Notes: generated from the letters alone by a model not told the origin. A stretch of 6,692 bases of DNA from Thiobacillus sp. (GCA_018780025.1 JADMKH010000161.1:1-6692); one strand, 5' to 3'; positions 1 through 5,215 are shown, counted from the stretch's first letter. Translations and numbers: made by a program.

Positions 1-554
1 GCATCCCCGGCATCGGCGGCCAGATCATGGCGAAGCTCGGCGCGGTGCCGCAAACTCTGCCCGGCGGCGACATCTATCCCGCGCTGGAACGCGGCGCGCT
101 CGACGCCGCCGAATGGGTCGGCCCGTACGACGATGAAAAACTGGGCTTCCACAAGATCGCCAGGCATTACTATTATCCCGGCTGGTGGGAAGGCGGCCCG
201 CAGCTGAGCTTTTACGTCAACCAGGTCAGCTGGAGCGCTCTGCCCGAAGTATTCCGTCAGGCATTCGAAGTTGCCACAGCCGAGGCCAACCAGATGATGC
301 TCGCGCAATACGACGCCAAGAACCCGCCTGCCTTGCTGCGATTGGTAGGGCAGGGCGTCAAACTGCATCCCTATCCCAAGGACGTGATGCTGGCCGCACG
401 CCGCGCCACCTTCGAGCTGTACGAGGAAGAAGCGAAAACCAATCCCGATTTCGCCGCCATCTATCGTCCGTGGAAGCTGTTCCGCGATACCCAGTTCCAG
501 TGGTTCAAGGTCGCCGAAGCAGCGTATGCCAACTTTAATTACTACGTAAAATGA
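1..554 (+). CDS. TRAP transporter periplasmic substrate-binding protein, TakP/DctP type (C-terminal part)
   Basis: This is the C-terminal 184 codons of a TRAP (tripartite ATP-independent periplasmic) solute receptor, which captures organic acids in the periplasm and delivers them to the DctQ/DctM membrane subunits. The reading frame is open from base 3 to the TGA at 552-554, so the start lies outside the window. Counting from the first in-frame Met at 27, there is a GGDIYPALERGALDAAEW block at about residues 13-30, then GPYDDEK and YYYPGWWEGG. From memory of the TakP 2-oxoacid/sodium receptor, a Glu-Trp pair and a Glu 26 residues later help form the ligand and sodium site. Here E29-W30 and E55 have the same spacing. 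This favours a 2-oxoacid such as pyruvate as ligand, but that is inference. No DctQ or DctM gene is visible downstream, so any partners would be upstream or elsewhere. Family assignment is confident; the ligand is not. Confidence 0.93.
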   Translation, partial: IPGIGGQIMAKLGAVPQTLPGGDIYPALERGALDAAEWVGPYDDEKLGFHKIARHYYYPGWWEGGPQLSFYVNQVSWSALPEVFRQAFEVATAEANQMMLAQYDAKNPPALLRLVGQGVKLHPYPKDVMLAARRATFELYEEEAKTNPDFAAIYRPWKLFRDTQFQWFKVAEAAYANFNYYVK

Positions 555-593
555 TTCTGTGTGAATCCAGGAAACACTGAAAACCCAATCCCT

Positions 594-674
594 GTCATTG
601 CGAGGCGCAGCCGAAGCAATCCAGTCTGTGTGGACGTGCGTAACTGGATTGCTTCGGCTGCGCCTCGCAATGAC
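594..674. repeat. Perfect 32-bp inverted repeat (hairpin-type intergenic repeat)
   Basis: The left arm (594-625, beginning GTCATTGCGAGGCGCAGC) is exactly reverse-complementary to the right arm (643-674), with a 17-base loop at 626-642. The arms share the GTCATTGCGAGGC...GAAGCAATCCAG consensus that I recall as a dispersed intergenic palindrome in many unrelated bacterial genomes. It lies between the TRAP gene stop and the coq7 ribosome binding site. No T-run follows on either side, so it is not a classical intrinsic terminator, although the RNA would fold into a very stable hairpin. It is most likely a MITE-like or REP-like repeat copy. Symmetry is read directly; family membership is from memory. 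Confidence 0.9.
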
Positions 675-728
675 GGCAAGAATGCATTGCGTGCTTTGGA
701 ATTCTCAATAGCAAGAGGCTGAACAACC

Positions 729-1352
729 ATGAACAAAATCGACCAGATCATCACCACCTTCGACCTCGGCCTGCGCACCGTCTTCGCCAGCCCGCATGCC
801 GGACGCCTGTACCCCGGTGCAGGGCCGGAGGCTGACATGAATGAAGCCGAGCGATCGGAAGCTGCCGCCCTCATGCGCGTCAACCACGTTGGCGAAGTCT
901 GCGCGCAGGCGCTGTATGCTGGGCAGTCACTCACCGCGAAAAACGAATCGGTACGCGCCGAACTCGAACAGGCCGCCCGCGAAGAAACCGACCACCTCGC
1001 CTGGTGCGAACAGCGCATCGTTGAACTCGGCGGCCGCAAAAGCCTGCTCAACCCGCTGTGGTTCGGCGGCGCATTCGCCATGGGTGCCGCAGCAGGTCTG
1101 CTAGGCGACAAATGGAACCTCGGCTTCCTCGCCGAAACCGAACGCCAGGTCGAGGCACATCTCGACGGCCACCTGCAACAACTTCCCGAAGCCGACGCCA
1201 AGAGCCGTGCCGTCGTCGGGCAGATGAAGGTCGACGAAGCCCGTCACGCCCAAACGGCCGTCGACCACGGCGGCGCACCCTTGCCGCAGCCGGTGAAATG
1301 GGCGATGCGGTTTGCTGCGGACGTGATGCGGAAGACGGCGAGCCGGGTGTAG
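729..1352 (+). CDS. coq7: 2-polyprenyl-3-methyl-6-methoxy-1,4-benzoquinone monooxygenase (demethoxyubiquinone hydroxylase)
   Basis: Coq7 is a di-iron monooxygenase that hydroxylates 5-demethoxyubiquinone, the penultimate step of ubiquinone synthesis, at the inner membrane. The 207-residue product has the usual bacterial length. The ferritin-like ligand pattern is visible: E56 in the block MRVNHVGE, E86 and H89 in EETDH, E138 in ETERQVEAH (E142 is an alternative), and E170 with H173 in KVDEARH. The hydrophobic loop at about 111-126 (WFGGAFAMGAAAGLLG) fits the membrane-interacting segment of the family. ATG 729 is chosen because AAGAGG (713-718) lies ten bases upstream and the N-terminus matches the family. 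It is co-oriented with the TRAP gene but separated by a large palindrome, so independent transcription is plausible. No residue I consider essential is missing. Confidence 0.97.
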   Translation: MNKIDQIITTFDLGLRTVFASPHAGRLYPGAGPEADMNEAERSEAAALMRVNHVGEVCAQALYAGQSLTAKNESVRAELEQAAREETDHLAWCEQRIVELGGRKSLLNPLWFGGAFAMGAAAGLLGDKWNLGFLAETERQVEAHLDGHLQQLPEADAKSRAVVGQMKVDEARHAQTAVDHGGAPLPQPVKWAMRFAADVMRKTASRV

Positions 1353-1501
1353 CGTGGGCGTGGCGGGGGGCGTCTGATGCGCTGCTGAAAGATCCCGGAT
1401 GTGCGTTAAAACGCTCTGAAGCGGACTTTGGCGATAGCCGGGGTTTGCGGCTCCTGGTTGCCGCGGTGGGTATGCTACATAGCTAGCCTATCCCCTGCTC
1501 T

Positions 1502-2029
1502 TTATGGCTTCTGTCTGGCGTCGTTTTTGATGACGGTGTCTTTGAACTCCTCCCAGGAGCCTTCCCGTATGTCGTATGCCCCTTTTTTCCTGAGAGCCTC
1601 CAGACCTTCGCGGATATATTCATCATGCTTGTCATCAGGAACTTCCATTGCTCTGATGCTCTCCTCCGCAGCCAAGCCCTTTCCCTGGATAGGGAAGCGC
1701 CAGAATATCCGGTCCAGATTCTCTCTGCATGTGCGCCGCACATGCAGCCGCAGGGACGCCTCGATAATATTGGAATAGCGGAAACGCTTCATCGGCTCCG
1801 ATTCGATGAAGGCAATGAAGCCTTCGGCAGCCTGGCTGGGCACGCAATCCACGCGGACATCGATGCCGTCAGCCCGGAAGTAATCGACAATCACCGTGGA
1901 AACCGCACCAATGCTGCGCCTCAGGCGTCGTGAGCGATGCTTGAGTACCAGCACGTAAACAAGTATGGCAACAACATTGGCGGCGAATATGTAAAGAAGC
2001 GTCAGGTTGAAGCTTAAGGTTACGGTCAT
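1502..2029 (-). CDS. Hypothetical single-pass membrane protein, 175 aa
   Basis: I do not recognise this protein. It has one predicted transmembrane helix at about residues 8-29 (NLTLLYIFAANVVAILVYVL), followed at once by a basic cluster, KHRSRRLRR (30-38). By the positive-inside rule the remaining ~140 residues should be cytoplasmic. The soluble part is charged and mostly helical-looking, with an acidic/basic C-terminal region (about 131-171, including KHDEYIREGLEALRKKGAYD and SWEEF). Two cysteines (C62, C101) are visible but no known motif. The start is supported by AGAGGAAA on the minus strand (2044-2037), seven bases before the ATG. The amino-acid composition is much more protein-like than that of the overlapping opposite-strand frames. 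It stands alone between coq7 (convergent) and a gene-poor gap, and its codon use looks less GC-rich than that of coq7. It is real as a gene with fair confidence; function is unknown. Confidence 0.72.
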   Translation of the reverse strand: MTVTLSFNLTLLYIFAANVVAILVYVLVLKHRSRRLRRSIGAVSTVIVDYFRADGIDVRVDCVPSQAAEGFIAFIESEPMKRFRYSNIIEASLRLHVRRTCRENLDRIFWRFPIQGKGLAAEESIRAMEVPDDKHDEYIREGLEALRKKGAYDIREGSWEEFKDTVIKNDARQKP

Positions 2030-2563
2030 TGTCAGGTTTCCTCTGGAGGATGACGTGTTCAGAGTCTAAGCGAGATTGCGTTACAAATTCTATAAACGAG
2101 GTCAAGCGGTATTGCCACAGTTGCCTGTTTCGACATGGAAGTCAAACGTATGCCTGCGGCTCTGGCAGCCTGCTTGCGGATATAGACGCGGCTTGATCCT
2201 GACCAATCAGGGCAAGGGACAGACCCGCGATGAAATTGCGGCACGTTTTGCGGGAGCGGGGCAAGGAGGCACCGATCGAAAACGAGAATGTTGGGGTCAC
2301 AAACATCGGGGGCTTGCATCAACACATCTGGCTGTGCATCTGCGAGCGCACATGACCTCCCCTGACGTGATCTGCTTGACCCGATGCGCGGTGGACTTCG
2401 CACTGAAGCCTTACAGCATCCACTGATACGCAACCTGCTTACAGGGGGCATGCAATAAAGCCCCTCATTCCCGCGCATCGGCCTATGATTAGTCTGTACT
2501 GGGTTTGCGCTTGTGGCGCAAAGTCAGCTAGACCCTTCTGAAGCCATTGCAAGGAGAATGACC
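2030..2563. other. Gene-poor intergenic stretch
   Basis: No convincing gene lies here. The two longest open frames, 2076-2426 (+) and 2059-2478 (-), give Cys/Arg/Ser/Pro-rich products without a ribosome binding site or recognisable motif, and they overlap each other on opposite strands. A 41-codon frame at 2230-2355 (+), beginning MKLRHVLRERGKEAP, also has no clear Shine-Dalgarno sequence. Small symmetric elements are present: GGGGC/GCCCC (2445-2449 with 2460-2464) and a 7-bp hairpin TTTGCGC-TTGTG-GCGCAAA (2504-2522) just before the small basic protein gene. A TATGAT box at 2484-2489 could be its -10 element, but no matching -35 is evident. The stretch may hold decayed coding DNA or the leader of the downstream gene. 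Confidence 0.5.
2078..2105 (-). promoter_or_regulatory. Possible sigma-70-type promoter for the 175-aa membrane protein gene
   Basis: On the minus strand TTGACC (2105-2100) matches a -35 box well. Sixteen bases later TAACGC (2083-2078) is a poor -10 match. A TATAGAAT-like string lies between them and could serve with a different upstream element. The position, about 50-75 bases before the ATG at 2029, is reasonable. This is a by-eye call and weak. Confidence 0.2.
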
Positions 2564-2692
2564 ATGGCTAAAGGCCAAATCCGTGGAAACAAGGAAGCAA
2601 AGAAACCCAAAAAACCGAAGCAGGTTGCGGTTCCGGTTGGATCGATCATCCCCCCATCCAAAGCGGCCAAGCCTGCAAAGCCTCAACACTGA
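2564..2692 (+). CDS. Small basic conserved hypothetical protein, 42 aa
   Basis: A short gene encodes a 42-residue protein starting MAKGQIRGNKEAKKPKKPKQ and ending in a Lys/Pro/Ala-rich tail (AAKPAKPQH). The N-terminal pattern MAKGQ-R-N-E-KKPK is one I recall from small proteins of unknown function that recur in proteobacterial genomes. The very high lysine content, lack of cysteines and lack of any membrane segment suggest a cytoplasmic, probably disordered protein able to bind nucleic acid or ribosomes, but that is inference. AAGGAG (2551-2556) lies seven bases before ATG 2564. An in-frame ATG at 2558 is too close to that site. A good terminator (2711-2742) follows 18 bases after the stop, so the gene looks like a complete monocistronic unit. 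Being a gene is well supported; function is unknown. Confidence 0.85.
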   Translation: MAKGQIRGNKEAKKPKKPKQVAVPVGSIIPPSKAAKPAKPQH

Positions 2693-2710
2693 TTGTTGCG
2701 GGCATCCCTG

Positions 2711-2742
2711 CAAACGCCGCCGTTGAGGTGGCGTTTGTATTT
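2711..2742 (+). terminator. Intrinsic terminator after the 42-aa protein gene
   Basis: Arms 2711-2721 (CAAACGCCGCC) and 2727-2737 (GGTGGCGTTTG) pair over 11 positions with one G-U, around the loop GTTGA. They are followed by the short T-rich tail TATTT. The location, just after the TGA at 2690-2692, fits. Confidence 0.75.
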
Positions 2743-2791
2743 CAGGGTCTTGTCCGGCGCGCGCGGTGACGCCTGGCTGCTTTGTGTGCGT

Positions 2792-2797
2792 TAAAAT
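2792..2797 (+). promoter_or_regulatory. Candidate -10 box upstream of the cytochrome c gene
   Basis: TAAAAT in the context GTGCGTTAAAATCGGGGCC is one base from the TATAAT consensus. The same hexamer occurs in a similar context before the DUF302 gene (3440-3445). The -35 region is poor: a GTGACG-like string about 19 bases upstream is the best I see. It would give a transcript with a leader of roughly 100 bases before ATG 2902. Confidence 0.35.
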
Positions 2798-2802
2798 CGG
2801 GG

Positions 2803-2881
2803 CCATGGCGGCATGGAACCGAGAGGGTGCCGCCTGACGAACAAACAGGAACAAGCGAGTGAGCCGCGTGAGGGCTTTTTT
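2803..2881 (+). promoter_or_regulatory. Structured 5' leader of the cytochrome c gene, possible attenuator
   Basis: The leader contains a 10-codon open frame (ATG 2805 to TGA 2835-2837, MAAWNREGAA). A 7-bp inverted repeat, GGCGGCA/TGCCGCC (2807-2813 with 2828-2834), lies inside it. A competing 5-bp hairpin, CCATG/CATGG (2803-2807 with 2812-2816), overlaps the first arm. Downstream is a short terminator-like hairpin, AGCC/GGCT (2862-2865 with 2873-2876), leading directly into T6 (2876-2881). The parts resemble an attenuator, but the last stem is only four base pairs and the mini-frame has no clear ribosome binding site. Confidence 0.22.
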
Positions 2882-2901
2882 CGCACCACAAAAGGATTTA
2901 A

Positions 2902-3399
2902 ATGAACAAAACGATTGCTCCTGTTCTGGCTGCCTTGCTGACAGGGCTGCTGTTGAGCGCTTGCGACCAGGCCCCCGAATCGGATGTGTCTCAAGTGCCG
3001 GTTGGAGGCGAAGTTGCCGGTGCGGATGCAGCGCCGCTGGACCGCAAGCTTGACCCTGCGCAAATCGTGCGGGGTCAAGCTGTCTACGACAAGAATTGTC
3101 TGGAATGCCATGGCGCCAATGGCAAGGGGCAGCCGGGCGATTGGCGCATTCGCAATGCTGAAGGCCGGTATCCGCCGCCGCCGCTGGATGACAGTGCCCA
3201 TGCCTGGCATCACCCCACCAAGGTGTTGATGGAGGCCATTCGCGATGGCAGCCCGGGGGGCGAGGGCAATATGCCTGCCTGGCAAGGCAAGCTCTCCGAG
3301 CAGGAAATGCAGGACACGGTGGTGTATATCAAGTCGCTGTGGAGCGACCCGGTGTACCGGCTCTGGATGAAGATGGAGCAGCAATCGCTGGAAGAATGA
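2902..3399 (+). CDS. Monohaem cytochrome c lipoprotein, class I type
   Basis: This 165-residue exported c-type cytochrome would carry electrons on the periplasmic side of a membrane. Residues 1-20 form a signal peptide with the lipobox LLSA-C21, so the mature protein should be lipid-anchored by C21. A low-complexity linker (about 22-50) leads to one cytochrome c domain. The haem-binding motif is C66-LE-C69-H70 (NCLECHGANGKG), and M124 in GNMPAWQGKLS is the likely distal iron ligand. The domain ends in the usual helix (EQEMQDTVVYIKSLW) plus a short DPVYRLWMK extension. AAAGGA (2891-2896) lies five bases before ATG 2902. An overlapping frame beginning at 2859 is out of frame and lacks the motifs. 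DUF302 follows in the same direction 81 bases later, suggesting functional linkage. The electron-transfer partner cannot be told from the sequence. Confidence 0.93.
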   Translation: MNKTIAPVLAALLTGLLLSACDQAPESDVSQVPVGGEVAGADAAPLDRKLDPAQIVRGQAVYDKNCLECHGANGKGQPGDWRIRNAEGRYPPPPLDDSAHAWHHPTKVLMEAIRDGSPGGEGNMPAWQGKLSEQEMQDTVVYIKSLWSDPVYRLWMKMEQQSLEE

Positions 3400-3439
3400 A
3401 ACTTGCTGACGGGTTTGCCGTCCGACTCGCCTGGACGGG

Positions 3440-3445
3440 TAAAAT
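3440..3445 (+). promoter_or_regulatory. Candidate -10 box upstream of the DUF302 gene
   Basis: TAAAAT in GGGTAAAATACCGCC lies 35 bases before ATG 3481. A TTGCCG at 3415-3420 could be the -35 element but with a long 19-base spacer. If active, DUF302 can be expressed apart from the cytochrome gene. Confidence 0.35.
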
Positions 3446-3480
3446 ACCGCCATTGCAATCACCTAATCAGGAGTAAACCC

Positions 3481-3876
3481 ATGAGCGAATATGGATTCAG
3501 CACCACAATCAGCGGCCCTTTTAACGACGCTGTTGAAAAAGTGACCAACGCATTGAAAACCGAAGGCTTCGGCGTGCTGACCGACATCGATGTACAGGCC
3601 ACGATGAAGGCCAAGCTCGACGTTGACGGGCGGCCCTACCGCATCCTCGGCGCCTGCAATCCGCCGCTTGCGCATAAGGCGATTTCGGCCGATCCCGATG
3701 TTGGCATGCTGCTGCCGTGCAATGTGGTGGTGCGTGAAGAAGAAGACGGCGGCGTGACCGTGTCCTTCCTCGACCCCGGCATCATGGTCAAGCTGGTGAG
3801 CAACACGGCCGTGCATGACGTTGCGAACGAAGCGCGGGCGCGCCTGCTGCGGGTGAAGGACAGCCTGACCGCTTGA
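3481..3876 (+). CDS. DUF302 domain-containing protein, 131 aa
   Basis: DUF302 proteins are small, probably cytoplasmic, and of undetermined biochemical function. The family core is visible at about residues 30-106: FGVLTDIDVQATMKAKL, then RPYRILGACNPPLAHKAI, then the strand LLPCNVVVREEE and VTVSFLDPGIM. Two cysteines, C59 and C80, sit in the conserved GACNPP and LLPCNV positions. Met 3481 is chosen over an upstream in-frame ATG at 3403 because AGGAG (3469-3473) is seven bases before it, family members begin here, and the 3403 extension overlaps the likely promoter. There is no signal peptide. The neighbouring cytochrome c lipoprotein is co-oriented, and a strong terminator follows 19 bases after the stop. 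Confidence 0.95.
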   Translation: MSEYGFSTTISGPFNDAVEKVTNALKTEGFGVLTDIDVQATMKAKLDVDGRPYRILGACNPPLAHKAISADPDVGMLLPCNVVVREEEDGGVTVSFLDPGIMVKLVSNTAVHDVANEARARLLRVKDSLTA

Positions 3877-3895
3877 GCCATTTCGCAGTCAGAAA

Positions 3896-3920
3896 AAAGC
3901 CCGCATCTGCGGGCTTTCTT
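3896..3920. terminator. Intrinsic terminator, probably bidirectional
   Basis: Arms 3896-3904 (AAAGCCCGC) and 3909-3917 (GCGGGCTTT) pair perfectly around the loop ATCT. A T-rich tail (TTTCTTGCTT) follows on the plus strand, and the A-run at 3893-3898 gives a U-run on the minus strand. It ends the DUF302 transcript and can also stop readthrough from the convergent PEP-CTERM gene, whose stop is about 110 bases away. Confidence 0.9.
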
Positions 3921-4029
3921 GCTTCCGGAATCCGATAGCTGGCTTTGATTTGTTTGAACCGGCGGGGAAGCATTTCAGGGCCGGATCTTGACCCTGCCAG
4001 GGTGTCGGCTTGCGTCGGGAATGACGTTA

Positions 4030-4761
4030 TCAGACCGTCTTGCGGCGACGCATGATCCCTAAACCGGCGAGTCCAATTCCTAAAAGCGCCAGTGAGGCCG
4101 GCTCCGGAACCGTGGCTTGCGTCGTGACACTCACGCGCAGGTTGTCCATTGCCCACGATTCGTCATCGAGGTTTTGATTGCCCTCGCCGAAAATGAAGAA
4201 GTCGATCGTCGCCGTTGAACCCGTGTGAGCAAAATTTGCGAAGCGGGGATCAGCGCCGAGGTTGTAGGCACTGTCTGTGTAGTAGCCGCCTGGACCAGTA
4301 AACCCGAGGTCGACGCGGCGTGCAAGCTCCACGCCCGCAGGGGAAACATAGCTCTGTATCTGCGAGGGGTCGGCGTTGGCAAACGATTCGCTGAACAGCG
4401 TCGCGCCGTCGAACACGATTTTGAAGAAGTCACCCGCTGGGAACGAACCGGTGCCGTCGAGCGAGTCGATCGCCGCGAAAAGAAATTCGAGGCTAATTGT
4501 GTCATGCGTGGGTAGGCCTGTGAGGGACAGCGTCACAGTATTACCGGTTGCACTACGCAGGAAGTTGCCACCGAACTGGTTGCCTGTTGGCCCATACCCG
4601 GCGTATCCCTGCACACCGGTCAGTGTGGCAGTGCCTGGAGCAATCTCGGCAGGCAACGCGCCATTGAAATCGGAGTAGAACACCTGAATCGGCGCGGCCT
4701 CAACGCCAGAGCCCATTGTGCTCAGGGCGAATGTAGCAGCCAGGACTAAGCGTTTCGGCAT
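4030..4761 (-). CDS. PEP-CTERM sorting domain-containing exported protein, 243 aa
   Basis: This is a secreted protein carrying the PEP-CTERM signal. From general knowledge, exosortase (EpsH/XrtA) cleaves at this signal in exopolysaccharide-producing Gram-negatives. Residues 1-22 or 1-23 form a Sec signal peptide (KRLVLAATFALSTMGSGVEA, cleavage near A22/A23). The body (24-215) is rich in Gly, Thr, Ser, Phe and Asp and looks like an all-beta extracellular domain with no enzyme motif I can name. The C-terminus has VPEP (218-221), a hydrophobic helix ASLALLGIGLAGLGIM (222-237) and the basic stop RRRK (238-241), the complete tripartite signal. AAGGAA on the minus strand (4771-4766) lies four bases before the ATG. 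No exosortase or polysaccharide gene is in the window. The upstream region is strikingly AT-rich. Sorting class is certain; the role, probably matrix or surface, is inferred. Confidence 0.95.
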   Translation of the reverse strand: MPKRLVLAATFALSTMGSGVEAAPIQVFYSDFNGALPAEIAPGTATLTGVQGYAGYGPTGNQFGGNFLRSATGNTVTLSLTGLPTHDTISLEFLFAAIDSLDGTGSFPAGDFFKIVFDGATLFSESFANADPSQIQSYVSPAGVELARRVDLGFTGPGGYYTDSAYNLGADPRFANFAHTGSTATIDFFIFGEGNQNLDDESWAMDNLRVSVTTQATVPEPASLALLGIGLAGLGIMRRRKTV

Positions 4762-5215
4762 GACATTCCTTACAAATTATTTAGAGGGCAGAACGATCGG
4801 CTGCTCAATTATTAAAACCACCATCGTTCCGTTTTCTTGTGTCTAGCAGAAAACATGCCTCAAATAATTATTAATTAAAAATCAGCAACTTGCGTTTGTT
4901 CCAAGCTTGTACCTGGCTACAACTGTAAGAATTTCCGACAAATTCGAAGAGCAACGTACCTATCTCAAGGGGGATTGATGTATTGGAAGCGCGCATTGAA
5001 CATCTTTTTGAGTTGGCTGCCGTCGGATCATGCATCTTCGTTTAGGTCTGCTGTCAGTTTGGAACAGACCTTTGACTACCGTTACTCGACTGGCCTGTTT
5101 TTGGCCGAATCCAGCCGGCCACTCCCAAATTTGTCCGGCATTAAATTCTGATTTTGACGGTGAATCTGTAGATTCGAGTCGGTGTGCACTCAAAACTGGA
5201 TGCCGGGCTTTTTCA
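4762..5215. other. AT-rich, gene-poor intergenic stretch
   Basis: The first ~200 bases (4762-4960) are clearly more AT-rich than the rest of the window. They hold an inverted repeat GAACGAT/ATCGTTC (4791-4797 with 4823-4829) and the palindromes AATAATTATT (4863-4872) and TTAATTAA (4871-4878). This segment should contain the promoter of the minus-strand PEP-CTERM gene, but I cannot pick a convincing -35/-10 or sigma-54 site. The second half contains a 7-bp inverted repeat AGGTCTG/CAGACCT (5044-5050 with 5065-5071) and a GGCC-rich segment (5092-5122). The only frame with a good ribosome binding site is the 57-codon frame at 4978-5151. A 77-codon minus frame (4960-5193) has no supporting signal. 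Confidence 0.55.
4978..5151 (+). CDS. Possible small protein, 57 aa (doubtful)
   Basis: ATG 4978 is preceded by AAGGGGG (4967-4973) four bases upstream, a strong though slightly close ribosome binding site. The frame runs 57 codons to the TGA at 5149-5151. The product begins MYWKRALNIFLSWLPSD, with a short amphipathic or hydrophobic N-terminal helix, and is otherwise Ser/Leu-rich. I recognise no family. The second half overlaps DNA that looks like common degenerate intergenic sequence (GGCCTGTTTTTGGCCGAATC), which argues against coding. It would be divergent from the PEP-CTERM gene. Confidence 0.2.
   Translation: MYWKRALNIFLSWLPSDHASSFRSAVSLEQTFDYRYSTGLFLAESSRPLPNLSGIKF

Noticed and set aside
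594..674. Reading the palindrome as a CRISPR repeat pair or a standard terminator
   Set aside because: There are only two arms in inverted rather than direct orientation, and no T-run follows.
542..1201. 219-codon minus-strand open frame across the palindrome and coq7
   Set aside because: It is antisense to the well-supported coq7 gene, its product is Ser/Arg/Ala-rich without motifs, and part of it is just the translated repeat.
1625..1933. 102-codon plus-strand frame opposite the 175-aa membrane protein gene
   Set aside because: No ribosome binding site or motif; the minus-strand product has a membrane helix and natural composition.
2059..2478. 139-codon minus-strand and 116-codon plus-strand (2076-2426) frames
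   Set aside because: They overlap on opposite strands, have unnatural Cys/Arg/Ser/Pro composition, and lack start signals.
3403..3480. 26-codon N-terminal extension of the DUF302 gene
   Set aside because: The downstream ATG 3481 has an AGGAG at proper distance and fits the family start; the extension covers a likely promoter.
3991..4003. ACCCT/AGGGT hairpin just downstream of the PEP-CTERM stop
   Set aside because: A 5-bp stem with a 3-base loop and no U-run; the stronger hairpin at 3896-3917 is the better terminator.
4011..4025. GCGTCGGGAATGAC, resembling half of a CATTCCCG-type dispersed repeat (a similar CATTCCCGCGC lies at 2466-2476)
   Set aside because: Too short, with no matching second arm nearby; chance similarity cannot be excluded.
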